Shown here piece by piece: positions 49,042 to 58,047 of a DNA stretch of 64,000 nt (positions are counted from its first letter, which is position 1; the number at the start of each line of letters is the position of its first letter). Position numbers and translations under genes: made by a program. Source of the stretch: Bradyrhizobium septentrionale (GTDB taxonomy: Bacteria; Pseudomonadota; Alphaproteobacteria; Rhizobiales; Xanthobacteraceae); the NCBI RefSeq assembly GCF_011516645.4, contig NZ_CP088285.1:7644501-7708500 (forward strand), given 5' to 3'. The notes beneath the pieces were generated by a model. It worked only from the letters and a program-made list of their open reading frames with translations, did no database searches and was not told where the DNA came from.

Positions 49042-49055
49042 TTCCCTGTCCCCAA

Positions 49056-49070
49056 GGAGGTGAGACCTCC
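49056..49070 (-). promoter_or_regulatory. Hairpin in the CBASS leader
   Basis: GGAGGT-GAG-ACCTCC, a perfect 6-base arm hairpin 15 bases upstream of the CD-NTase ATG. It contains Shine-Dalgarno-like GGAGG in both orientations and could modulate translation. The rest of the 300-base divergent gap 49042-49341 is AT-rich and holds no other feature I can support. Confidence 0.35.
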
Positions 49071-49341
49071 ACTAGAGATAGGAACAAATAGAGAAAACAC
49101 AAGATCTAGACTTCGGAACCGGATAATTCGCAAGATATCGCGTGAATTCAACGACTTATCGTTGAGTTGAGGCAAATTGCGCGGGTTCTGACCCATAAAT
49201 TGTCACCGCCGGACCAACCCAAGTGATCGCGCTACCGGACCAGGTATCCACAAGTTTTCCCGCCAGCCGCGACGGCGCCACTTGAGCGACCATAAGCCGG
49301 TCAGTCACCGTCCGGACTATGTCTTGTTCGAAAGCAAACGC

Positions 49342-50049
49342 ATGACTCCGATCGAATATCTGTCCAGACGTGAGGCCATTGAAATTATTGCTGCCGCCAA
49401 GTGTGCAGGCGTTCCCGACCGCGACGTTGTGAGTGAAATGCGGCAGAACGGGATCGACGTCGAAGACGGCAAAGCCAATGACGACGCTAATGCCGAGATT
49501 TGGAGCGCGGTCGATCAAAACAAGGTTCAGACCCACATTTACGGTCCCGGCGATCGCTGGCTAAAAATGAGTCCTTTCGAGACAGGACTGGTTCCCCTCC
49601 TCCGCTCGCCACGGGGTGGGGACTTCATGTTTCTTCGCCCGGGGAATTCCCTCCACGAGAGAATAACAGCCGAGTTTGGGCCGCGGCGCCTCGGTTTACT
49701 AAAGTTGGTGTTCCGAAAAGTTGAGATCGAAAAACTAGCAGGCTTGGTCCGCCGGCGACAACGCAGGGCTGCTGCGCCGAAACCCGGCTCTCCTGCCATC
49801 GGCCGCCCCAGCCGTCGCGATCAGGTCCGTGATTGCGTTCGCCAGCAGATTGAAGAAGGCCACTGGAACACAAGCAGGCCGCTAAAGGCTTTGGTCCAAC
49901 TCGTTCAGCGATCGTTGAAATGGGACAAGGGACTGAGTGAGTCGACCGTCGCACGCGCGCTCGATGGACTCCACGAAAGCAACCCGGATCGCAAATTCCA
50001 AAGGCCACGCCGAAAACCTAGCCCGTCTTATTCGCGAGAGGGCGCCTGA
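49342..50049 (+). CDS. Hypothetical protein, 3' end replaced by IS1380
   Basis: 235 residues from the ATG at 49342 (MTPIEYLSRR); a TTG at 49282 would add 20. A basic middle region (RRRQRRAAAPKPG) is followed by a helical segment (RDQVRDCVRQQIEEGHW to STVARALDGL) that could be a DNA-binding helix-turn-helix. The last 11 codons lie inside the IS1380 element. Without the IS, the frame would run on from the base after the right duplication for 24 codons to a TGA at 51720-51722. Unknown function; divergent from CBASS. Confidence 0.6.
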   Translation: MTPIEYLSRREAIEIIAAAKCAGVPDRDVVSEMRQNGIDVEDGKANDDANAEIWSAVDQNKVQTHIYGPGDRWLKMSPFETGLVPLLRSPRGGDFMFLRPGNSLHERITAEFGPRRLGLLKLVFRKVEIEKLAGLVRRRQRRAAAPKPGSPAIGRPSRRDQVRDCVRQQIEEGHWNTSRPLKALVQLVQRSLKWDKGLSESTVARALDGLHESNPDRKFQRPRRKPSPSYSREGA

Positions 50050-51647
50050 GAGGCTGGCGAGCGTGGTGTAAAGCGCTGATGCGGCGTAGGATTCGGTTGC
50101 AAAGCCAACCCCATCACCTCAACCGCGAACGCCAGGCCCGCCATGACCGATGATACGATTCTGCCCTTCTCGTTTCCAGCCGTTCACGCCAAGAAAGTCA
50201 CAGCTGCCTTCGATGGCGGTCGGCTGACCTCGAACGGGGGCGTGATGCTTCTGGCGATGGCCGAGCGGCGTCTCGGCTTGGCCGACAATTTGGCCCGGGT
50301 GTTCCCGGATCGGCGCGATCCGACGCGGGTCGTGCACAGCCTTGTCGATATGTTCCGCGCGCGCATGTTCGCGATCTGCTGCGGCTACGAGGACGCCGAC
50401 GACCTCGATCATCTGCGGTCCGATCCCGCATTCAAGCTGGCCTGCGGACGGCTGCCGGACACGGGTCGCGATCTGTGTTCCCAACCGACGCTGTCGCGGC
50501 TGGAGAATGCTCCGCGCCTGCGCGACGTGATCCGACTGACCTACACTTTGGTCGACGCATGGATGGATAGCTACCCGCGCGAGCCGGCATCCGTCACGCT
50601 CGACATCGATGATACCTGCGATGTCGTCCACGGCCATCAGCAGCTCTCGCTGTTCAACGCTCATTATGACGAACGCTGCTTCCTGCCGATCCACGTCTAC
50701 GACACGGAGAAGAGCCGGCCCGTGGCGGTCGTGCTGCGGCCCGGCAAGACGCCGGGCGGGGTCGAGGTGCGTGCCCATCTGCGCCGCCTGATACGGCATA
50801 TCCGGACGCGGTGGCACAACACGCGAATTACGTTCCGTGGCGACGGGCACTATGCCCGGCCGGAGGCAATGGCGTGGTGCGAGACCAACGGCATCGACTA
50901 CATCTTCGGTCTGTCCGGCACCAAGCCGCTCGCCAGAAAAGTCGACGAGGTCGCCGACGATATCCGCACCCGACGCGCCATCGAGAACCTAGCTGTTCTG
51001 CGCGGCTATACCGAGACGCGCCACAAGGCAAAGTCCTGGGATCGCGAACGGCGCACCGTCGCCCGTATTGAGGCGACGATGCTCGGCCTCGACATCCGCT
51101 TCGTCGTCACCAGCCTCGATGTCGGCTCGGCCGAGTGGATCTACGACAGCCTGTATTGCGCGCGCGGCCAAGCCGAGAATCTGATCAAGCTGCATAAGAC
51201 GCAGCTCGCCTCCGATCGCACCAGTTGCCGTTCGGCGCTCGCCAACCAGGTCCGTCTCGTTCTCCACACCGCCGCTTATTGGTTGATGCTGACCGTGCGC
51301 GGCGCCATTCCCAAAGTCCGGGAATTGGCCACTGCCGAGTTCGCGACGCTGCGTCTTCGTCTCTTGAAAATCGCAGCCCGGGTCGTCGAAACCGCGAGCC
51401 GCATTCGCCTTGCGTTCGCCGCGGCATGCCCCGAAGCCGACCTCTTCCGCAGCTTGCCCGGCGCGCTGCTCCCGCTCGGCCCGTAACCGACCGGGCCTGC
51501 GCCCGCTCACCCGCCCCACTCCTCCAACGCGTACAAAACAGCTTGATGTAGAACCCGGTGACAAAAGGCCGGACGGTCACCCACGCCAGCCGCCAGCCCC
51601 CGTCAGACGTCAAGAACGACCGTGCTCTCGTGAATAGATCGGGCTAG
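50018..51647 (+). mobile_element. IS1380-family insertion sequence, complete
   Basis: 1630 bases. Inverted ends CTAGCCCGTCTTATTCGCGAG (50018 on) and its counterpart ending CGGGCTAG at 51647, 19 of 23 bases matching. The direct duplication AAAC lies at 50014-50017 and 51648-51651, the 4-base size usual for the family. One full transposase gene inside. Confidence 0.88.
50143..51486 (+). CDS. IS1380-family transposase
   Basis: 447 residues. DDE transposase with the family's typical N-terminus (AFDGGRLTSNGGVMLL), TLDIDDTCDVVHGHQQLSLFN (aspartate motif, quoted in part: DIDDTCDVVHG), RGDGHYARPE and CRGQAENLIKLHK-like YCARGQAENLIK near 345. Full length and intact. Confidence 0.93.
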   Translation: MTDDTILPFSFPAVHAKKVTAAFDGGRLTSNGGVMLLAMAERRLGLADNLARVFPDRRDPTRVVHSLVDMFRARMFAICCGYEDADDLDHLRSDPAFKLACGRLPDTGRDLCSQPTLSRLENAPRLRDVIRLTYTLVDAWMDSYPREPASVTLDIDDTCDVVHGHQQLSLFNAHYDERCFLPIHVYDTEKSRPVAVVLRPGKTPGGVEVRAHLRRLIRHIRTRWHNTRITFRGDGHYARPEAMAWCETNGIDYIFGLSGTKPLARKVDEVADDIRTRRAIENLAVLRGYTETRHKAKSWDRERRTVARIEATMLGLDIRFVVTSLDVGSAEWIYDSLYCARGQAENLIKLHKTQLASDRTSCRSALANQVRLVLHTAAYWLMLTVRGAIPKVRELATAEFATLRLRLLKIAARVVETASRIRLAFAAACPEADLFRSLPGALLPLGP

Positions 51648-51778
51648 AAACATCAGCGCTATCCAAAGCGCCGTTTAATACGGGCGGTGCCGCAAAAGAC
51701 TTTTGCCGGAACGAGCCGGTGATTTGCGGGAATGCCTACGTCAACTTCTGTCCAACGTTTTCCACGGCAGGACAGACC

Positions 51779-51991
51779 ATGACCTCGAATTCAAAAGCTA
51801 ACCATCCCGATGCGCTCCTGACGCCCGATGATGCTGCGGCCTATCTGAAGCTCAGCAAGAGCTGGCTCGCTAAAGCGCGCCTCAACGGCAACGGCCCCCC
51901 GTACCACAAGCTGGGCGGCTGCGTCCGCTACAGCGTCACTGCGTTGCAGCAGTGGATCAAGTCCAACCAGCACATCTCCACGAGCGCGTAG
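51779..51991 (+). CDS. AlpA/excisionase-like helix-turn-helix protein
   Basis: 70 residues with the MerR-like/AlpA pattern LLTPDDAAAYLKLSKSWL followed by GPPYHKLGGCVRYSVTAL, ending in a helix (QQWIKSN). Such proteins direct excision or control integrase genes. It stands 192 bases ahead of two recombinase genes. The AT-rich stretch 51992-52183 between them may hold a promoter or attachment site, but I see no clear repeat. Confidence 0.8.
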   Translation: MTSNSKANHPDALLTPDDAAAYLKLSKSWLAKARLNGNGPPYHKLGGCVRYSVTALQQWIKSNQHISTSA

Positions 51992-52183
51992 CAATGCGTC
52001 AAAAATCGACGTCATTGGAGGAATAAGCAGGAACGCGAATACATCAAACAACATCAATATATACTTCTGACAACAAAGATTAGGATCATTATTAGAAGTA
52101 TAGATAGCCATTATACTATTGACATCTTCCAAAAATTCATCAGTATCCATCCGCAGGATACTTGGTCCAACAACAGCGCGCCC

Positions 52184-53881
52184 GTGGCGGTCCCAATGAC
52201 CTTACAAGTAGCCCTCCTCGAACCCAGCTTTGCCGACGCCATCGCAGCCATAGACAGGGCCGATGATCTCAGTGTTTCCAGGAAGAGCCACTGGCGATGT
52301 TCGCTTGGGAAGATCGGCGAATGGCTCGACCGTCCGCTCGAAACGATCCCAGCCCGCTGGACCGCCGTGGTCCTCTCGGTCGGGCAGTTACACCACGCTC
52401 CCTTGGACGTGACCGCGAAGACCCTTGCCAACCACAGGGCCAACGCAGCTGCCGCGCTCCGCTGGTTCGCCAAGGAAAGCAACGTCTCTCCTCGTGGCGT
52501 TTTGCTCCTGCCCGCGTGGGCGGCGCTGCGAGATGGAATTGATCACTATGGGCGCAAAGCCAGACTATCCGGCTTCTTCCGTTATTGCTCCGGCATGGGC
52601 ATTTCGCCCGATGCGGTCGGCGACGAGACGCTGGCTGATTATTTCAGATATCGAGCCGCAACGACCTCGTTGGAGACAAGCGTAGCAGCCCGCCGCTCTG
52701 TCGCCCGAGAGTGGAACGTCAGCGCGGGGCTCGACCCCGCTTGGCCCACTCAGCGACTGACGGAGCCGCCGCTGTCTGTGGCCAGTGGGTTGGCGTGGAG
52801 CGATTTCCCGAATGGCCTACGTGAGGATATCGAAGATTACCTAGTTTCACTCAGCAAAATCCGAAGGAGCCCCACAGGCCGGCGCTCTCGCCCCTGCTCG
52901 CCAAGGACCATCAAGACTTGCCGTGCAGAACTGGTGGCGGTCATAAAGAAGGCCGTAGGCGCAGGAATTCAGTTGGAAAATCTGACTTCTCTCGCCTCCC
53001 TCGTGCATCCCGACGTTGTCGAACCCGTCATAGAAGCTTATTGGCGCGAAGACGGCGACGAACCGAATGTTTTCACGATTGATGTTGGCCAGAAACTGAT
53101 GCGTCTGGGTCGGCTATCGGGCCTCGAATCGACAGCAATTGATCGGCTCGAAGAGATCGCGGCTCGCCTTGAAGAATATCGTCATGGTGGAATGACCGAG
53201 AAGAACCTTAGCCTCATTCGAAAGGTGACTGCTCCCGGCGTTTGGAGGCGGGTGACGGATCTGCCCGCCGCACTCATGATCGAGGCGCGTCACACGAATG
53301 CTCACGCCCCCGTCAAGGCAGCTTTGACCGCTCAAATTGCAGCGGCCATCGCCATTCTGACCTACGCACCGGTACGGCTCGCCAATTTGGCGGCCATCGA
53401 ATTGGAGAGAAACCTCATCAAACCGGGCGGTCCCGCCTCGCCGTTCTGGCTAACCTTTCCGCGATTTGACGTGAAAAACAGGGTCGATCTTAACTTCCAA
53501 TTGGATGCGGACGTGTCGCTCCTCATCGACGAATACATTCACGATTTCCGACCCGCGCTGCTCAGAGGGGCAAACGCTAATTGGCTCTTCCCGGGGACGG
53601 CAGGTCAGCCGAAGACGGCAAACATGTTCAGCGGTCAAATCACCGACCGCATAGAATCTGCGACCGGCCTGCGGGTAACAGCCCATCAATTCCGCCACGC
53701 CAGCGCCGCCATCTATCTCAAACACTATCCGGGTGAGTATGAAACCGTTCGCCGCTTCCTCGGTCACCGGAATATTCAAACGACCATCAACTTCTACTGT
53801 GGACTTGAAACTACTCACGCCAATGCACGATACGCGAGCACTCTTCGCCAGCATGTAACGTTTGATGCAGAAAATGTTTGA
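52184..53881 (+). CDS. Tyrosine recombinase (integrase), 565 residues
   Basis: C-terminal catalytic domain with R in APVRLANLAAIEL, the HQFRHASA box, LGHRNIQTT and the nucleophile Tyr in FYCGLE. The long N-terminal half has two core-binding-like regions. Starts at GTG 52184, or ATG at 52196. It overlaps the next recombinase gene by 20 bases, so the two are translated as a pair. Confidence 0.87.
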   Translation: MAVPMTLQVALLEPSFADAIAAIDRADDLSVSRKSHWRCSLGKIGEWLDRPLETIPARWTAVVLSVGQLHHAPLDVTAKTLANHRANAAAALRWFAKESNVSPRGVLLLPAWAALRDGIDHYGRKARLSGFFRYCSGMGISPDAVGDETLADYFRYRAATTSLETSVAARRSVAREWNVSAGLDPAWPTQRLTEPPLSVASGLAWSDFPNGLREDIEDYLVSLSKIRRSPTGRRSRPCSPRTIKTCRAELVAVIKKAVGAGIQLENLTSLASLVHPDVVEPVIEAYWREDGDEPNVFTIDVGQKLMRLGRLSGLESTAIDRLEEIAARLEEYRHGGMTEKNLSLIRKVTAPGVWRRVTDLPAALMIEARHTNAHAPVKAALTAQIAAAIAILTYAPVRLANLAAIELERNLIKPGGPASPFWLTFPRFDVKNRVDLNFQLDADVSLLIDEYIHDFRPALLRGANANWLFPGTAGQPKTANMFSGQITDRIESATGLRVTAHQFRHASAAIYLKHYPGEYETVRRFLGHRNIQTTINFYCGLETTHANARYASTLRQHVTFDAENV

Positions 53882-54554
53882 GATCGACGACGTGCAGAAA
53901 GTTCGCTCCCTTCCAATTGAACTCTGGCCCGTCGCCGATCGCGCGGCATGGCAGGCTGCCCGGCAGCCGCGGGAACGTCTCAGGCGCGGTGGCGCGGCAA
54001 GTCATCTGAAAGCTATAACATTCGCCGATTTGGGCCGAAGGTACGGCTATTTCTTAGATTTTCTTGTCCGGAGCGGCACTCTCGCCTTAGAGGCGCCACC
54101 GGCTGCCCAAGTAACTCCGGCGAATGTTGAAGGATTCCTGACCGAGCTGCGTAGCCGGGTCGGCTCGGTTACGCAGCACGGCACAATCTACAAGCTCAGA
54201 CGCGCGGCTAAACTGCTCGATCCCACATGCGATCTCGATTGGTTGATGGAAATCGAAACGGATCTGGCCCTCGTAATGCAGCCGAGATCGAAGGCGGATC
54301 AACTTGTTTTGGCCGAAAGGCTTGTTGAAGCAGGTCTGACATTGGTCGAGGCCGCGATACTTTCGAGCGGAATGTCTGAAACAGCAAAGGCGCGTCAGGT
54401 CAGAAACGGTCTGATGATTGCAATCCTGGCTCTTCACCCCATCCGTTTGAAGAACTTCGCGAGCCTGGAGATCGACCGTACGCATACGACGAGGACCGCG
54501 TGATGGACGCATGCGCGCGGGTACGGCGAGCTCTATGATGGCGTTGCGTGAAGG

Positions 54555-56228
54555 TCAGGCGGCCTGCTGATCGGCGGGCTTGTCGGCTTGGCGCAGGAGC
54601 TTCCATTCCCAGGGCAGCAATTCGTGCAGACGCGATGCGGGAAGATCGGCGATACGGGCGAGGACGTCGGCGAGCCAGGCTTTCGGATCGACGTCGTTGA
54701 GACGACAGGTCGTGATCATCGTCAGCATGATGGCGGCACGGTCGGCACCACGCTGGCTGCCGGCGAAGGTCCAGTTGCGCCTTCCCAAGGCGATGCCTCT
54801 CAATGCGCGCTCAGCACAATTGTTGGTCAAGCAGATCCTGCCATCGTCGAGGAAGCGGGCGAAGTCGTCCCAGCGCCTGAGCATGTAATTCATAGGCTTC
54901 AGGACCTCGGAGGAGCGAGAGAGGGTTTCGCGCTCACGCAGCAACCAGGCGTGCATGTCCCCGAGGAGCGGCTTGCTCTTTTCCTGGCGCACGGCGCGCC
55001 GCTCTTCGGCGCCGCAGCCGTTAATGGCGCGCTCGATCTCGAACAACACATCCAGGCGCCTGACCGCCTCCAGCGCGATCGGAGAGACCGGTTTACCTCT
55101 CTTGCCTTCCCGGGCATTCTTCTCGATGTCAGCCAGCTCGAAGAAGCCCCGCCGCGCATGGGCGAAGCAAAACGCCGGCGTAATCGGCAGCACCTTCTTC
55201 TGCGGGTCGAACAGTGGCTCGAAGCCGTTGTAGCAATCGGCTTGCAGGATGCCGGCGAAGGCGGCCAGATGCTTCTGCGGATGCTCGCCTCGTCGGTCGC
55301 TCGAGGCGTAATAGACCGCCGCCGGCGGCGCAGGCCCGGCAAAGGGCCGGTTATCCCGCACATAAGTCCAGATCCGCCCGGTCGTGCACTTGCCCTTCGC
55401 CAGGATACGGATGGTGGTGTCATCGCCATGAAGGCGCTCAGCAGCGAGCACATGGCGTTCGATCAAGTGGAAGAGTGGCATGACGGCGAAGGTCCCGTGG
55501 CCGACCTGGTCGGCCAGCGTCGACAGCGGCAAATCGATCCTCTCGGCCTTAAAGCGCGCACTCTGGCGGTTGAGCGGGATATGCATGCCGAACTTGTCGA
55601 ACAGGATCGTCGCCAGCAATTGTGGGCCGATGAAGCCGCGCGGCGTGGCATGGAACGGCGCAGGCGGCTGGCTGATCTTCTCGCAATCGCGGCAGGTGAA
55701 CTTCTCGCGCACTGTTTCGATGACCTTGAAGCGACGCGGGATCTCCTCCAGCGTCTTGGTCACATCCTCGCCGACCTTCGCCAGCCGCGATCCGCCGCAG
55801 CAGGCGCAGCTCGTCGGAGCGTCAATGACGACGCGCTCGTGTTCGATGTCGTCCGGCCAAGGCTTGCGCACCGGCCGCTTGCGCGTGAAGGGGCGGACGT
55901 TCTGCGTCTTCGCCGCTGCGGCCTGCGCCGCAAGCTCATCCTCGCTCGCCGTGGCGACGAGGTCTTCGAGCTCCAGTTCCAACTGCTCGAGCAGCCGCGC
56001 CGTGCGCTCGGAGCGCTGCCCGTACAGTTCGCGTTTCAGCTTCTCGATGCGCAACTCGAGATGAGCGATCAGCGCCTCGGTATCCGACAGTTTCGCCTGC
56101 GCATTCGCGGCTTGCGCCTGCCAGTTGGCGGCCTTCGCCTCGGCTTTCTGTCGCGCCTCACGCTCGGCCTGCAGCGCCGCCAGGGCACTGACAAGGTCCG
56201 ATGGAAGATCATCCGGCTTCGATATCAT
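54555..56228 (-). CDS. tnpC: IS66 transposase TnpC
   Basis: 557 residues. A coiled-coil N-terminus, a zinc-finger-like CACCG / CRDC pair, then the DDE region: HGDDTTIR, DCYNGFEPLF and TNNCAERALRGIALGRRNW, quoted as NNCAERALRG. Intact. Confidence 0.93.
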   Translation of the reverse strand: MISKPDDLPSDLVSALAALQAEREARQKAEAKAANWQAQAANAQAKLSDTEALIAHLELRIEKLKRELYGQRSERTARLLEQLELELEDLVATASEDELAAQAAAAKTQNVRPFTRKRPVRKPWPDDIEHERVVIDAPTSCACCGGSRLAKVGEDVTKTLEEIPRRFKVIETVREKFTCRDCEKISQPPAPFHATPRGFIGPQLLATILFDKFGMHIPLNRQSARFKAERIDLPLSTLADQVGHGTFAVMPLFHLIERHVLAAERLHGDDTTIRILAKGKCTTGRIWTYVRDNRPFAGPAPPAAVYYASSDRRGEHPQKHLAAFAGILQADCYNGFEPLFDPQKKVLPITPAFCFAHARRGFFELADIEKNAREGKRGKPVSPIALEAVRRLDVLFEIERAINGCGAEERRAVRQEKSKPLLGDMHAWLLRERETLSRSSEVLKPMNYMLRRWDDFARFLDDGRICLTNNCAERALRGIALGRRNWTFAGSQRGADRAAIMLTMITTCRLNDVDPKAWLADVLARIADLPASRLHELLPWEWKLLRQADKPADQQAA

Positions 56229-56274
56229 GGAGCCATTGAATCAGATCGAGCCGCAGATTCAAACCGTAAAACGA

Positions 56275-56622
56275 CTATCCGACCCGCGTCGGACGCTGGG
56301 TTTCTTGAGGGTTGCGCCAATCGATCCCGGACAACAGATAGCTCAACTGCGCCGGAGAGATCGTTACCGATTCACCAGCAACCGATGGCCAGATGAACCT
56401 GCCTCTCTCGAGTCTTTTGGTGAACAAGCAGGCGCCCTGGCCATCGTGCCAAATGACCTTCAATAGATCACCGCGTTTGCCCCGGAAGCAGAAAAGACCG
56501 CCGCCCATGGCGTCGCGCTTGAGCACTTCCTGCACGCGCAGAGCCAGGCTCGGAAAGCCGCACCGCATGTCGGTATGGCCCGTCGCCAGCCACACCCGCA
56601 CGCCCGTCGGGATCGGGATCAT
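56275..56622 (-). CDS. tnpB: IS66 accessory protein TnpB
   Basis: 115 residues with the family core GHTDMRCGFPSLA, FCFRGKRGDLLKVIWHDGQG (quoted in part: FRGKRGDLLKV) and LFTKRLERGRF. Its ATG overlaps the tnpA stop by four bases. Needed together with TnpA and TnpC for transposition of this group. Confidence 0.92.
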   Translation of the reverse strand: MIPIPTGVRVWLATGHTDMRCGFPSLALRVQEVLKRDAMGGGLFCFRGKRGDLLKVIWHDGQGACLFTKRLERGRFIWPSVAGESVTISPAQLSYLLSGIDWRNPQETQRPTRVG

Positions 56623-57014
56623 CGGCGCGCCAGGCCCCGAGCAATTCGAACGACCGCCTCGATATCCGCACCGGGGCCGAAGACCACGCGCAGCCCCTGA
56701 GGGCTCACGATTTCGATCTGACCTGTCTCGACAGCTTCCGTCGTTGGCGGCGTACTTGCCGCAACTATCGCAGGGACGAATGTCGGGCCGATCGAATCCT
56801 CTTCGGCCGGATCATGACAGGTCCAAGCCTTGCGCCAGCTCAGCAGAAGCTGACGTGATATCCCATACCGGCGAGCCGTCGCCGACACCAGTCGTGGCCC
56901 CGAGAAGCTCTCCTCTACGATTCTGAGCTTCTCCGCACGCGTCCAGCGTCGCCGCCGACCGGTCTCCACCAAATCCATGCGGCTCAGCACCGCACTGTCC
57001 TTATGTACGTCCAT
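56619..57014 (-). CDS. tnpA: IS66 accessory protein TnpA
   Basis: 131 residues. Helix-turn-helix RRRWTRAEKLRIVEES to ARRYGISRQLLLSWRKAW, as in IS66 OrfA and IS3 OrfA proteins. First gene of the IS66 set, 58 bases from the element end. Confidence 0.92.
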   Translation of the reverse strand: MDVHKDSAVLSRMDLVETGRRRRWTRAEKLRIVEESFSGPRLVSATARRYGISRQLLLSWRKAWTCHDPAEEDSIGPTFVPAIVAASTPPTTEAVETGQIEIVSPQGLRVVFGPGADIEAVVRIARGLARR

Positions 57015-57621
57015 AAGGACAGTCAGCTACAGATCGGAAAAACTCGCAAGACGGCCGCCCTCGGACGGATACGATCGACCGAAACTTCATCGAGACAGAT
57101 GGAGCTTGGTGGATCGCGTTAAAAGCGTCCGAGACCAAGGAGAAACGTCCCGACGAACGGGAAGTTGATGCCATGATCTTGCCAGCGCTGAGAGTGTACT
57201 TGGAGCGCCACCGTCCCGTCCTATTGCGCAGCGAGACCAACGCGCTTTGGATTTCGTCGAACAGAGGCGAAGCCTTAAGCTACGGAGGCATGGAGGCCGC
57301 AATCGCAGAAGCCACACGGAGCACCGTCGGCATCGGGTTAGGTGCCCACATGTTCCGTACCGCGGCAGCGTCCAGTGCCGCGATTCATGTCGGGGACAAT
57401 CCACATTTGGGTAGCGCTTTGCTTCATCATCGAGATCGGCGAATTACAAATAAGCACTACAATTTTGCGTCGAGCCTCAGCAGCAGCGAAAAACTAGGAA
57501 ACTTGATCCGCAAAGGACTGGACTAGATTCCGCGCCAAAAATTCCGAAAGATATGGTTGTACATTTTTACTGTACACCATTACCGTGTCCGTCGTTGTGG
57601 CATTCCATTTTGGGGACGACA

Positions 57622-58020
57622 ATGGCGACCAGCGGGAATTCGATCCAGATCAAAATCTACGCAAAACCATCAGACCCAAACCCTACTCACGTACTTCCTG
57701 ATGTTCCTTGGTACGCCGGGATTACTGCGTTGCAGGCGACGATCATCGGCGAAGCAATGAATTCCACCAATTTCAGCTTCCGAGTCGAATACCGCTCAAT
57801 CTACGGCGCGCAGATCGACAGCATCGATGGAGTAGCAGACGGTTCTACGCCGAATTGCTATTGGCTGCTTTGGATCAACGGGAAGGAATCTCCTGTTGGG
57901 GCAAGCGAGGCTATTCTGTTCGAAGACTTGACGAACCAGACCGCACTGATCGAGTGGAAGTTTCAGGACGTCACAGTCGCTCCACCAGCCTCGCTCAAGT
58001 TGAAAACGGCAGCGCTCTGA
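57622..58020 (+). CDS. DUF4430 (transcobalamin-like C-terminal fold) protein
   Basis: 132 residues from the ATG at 57622, with GGGGAC upstream. Pattern of the DUF4430 fold: GITALQATIIGEA, YGAQIDSIDGVADG, CYWLLWINGKESPVGASEA and LIEWKF. There is no signal peptide, so it is probably cytosolic. The fold binds ligands in eukaryotic B12 carriers, but bacterial members have unknown roles. It lies between the recombinase remnant and the B12-controlled nrd operon; a link is only suggestive. Confidence 0.6.
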   Translation: MATSGNSIQIKIYAKPSDPNPTHVLPDVPWYAGITALQATIIGEAMNSTNFSFRVEYRSIYGAQIDSIDGVADGSTPNCYWLLWINGKESPVGASEAILFEDLTNQTALIEWKFQDVTVAPPASLKLKTAAL

Positions 58021-58047
58021 CACGGGTCAAAGCGCCACCCGTATTCC

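Larger units (their letters stand above)
54478..57072 (-). mobile_element. IS66-family insertion sequence, complete
   Basis: 2595 bases, flanked by the 8-base duplication GATCGACC (54470-54477 and 57073-57080), the size usual for IS66. Both ends begin GTA; the inverted ends match only at about 14 of 24 bases. Contains the three-gene set tnpA, tnpB and tnpC. Confidence 0.92.
53862..57526 (+). pseudogene. Second tyrosine recombinase, split by IS66
   Basis: The N-terminal part is 53862-54477, the C-terminal part 57081-57526. Removing the IS and one copy of the duplication joins codons LEID-R-NFIETDGAWW without a frame break and gives about 353 residues. The C-terminal part carries AHMFRTAAASSA and LLHHRDRRITNKHYN, degenerate versions of the HxxR, H and Tyr motifs. 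Inactive unless the IS excises exactly. Confidence 0.88.

Noticed and set aside
54588..56396. Plus-strand open frame of 602 codons inside IS66
   Set aside because: Antisense of tnpC, which has all IS66 transposase motifs.
51779..57526. Recombinase-in-trio (RIT) element
   Set aside because: Only two recombinase genes are present, and no terminal inverted repeats flank them. The third would have to lie elsewhere.
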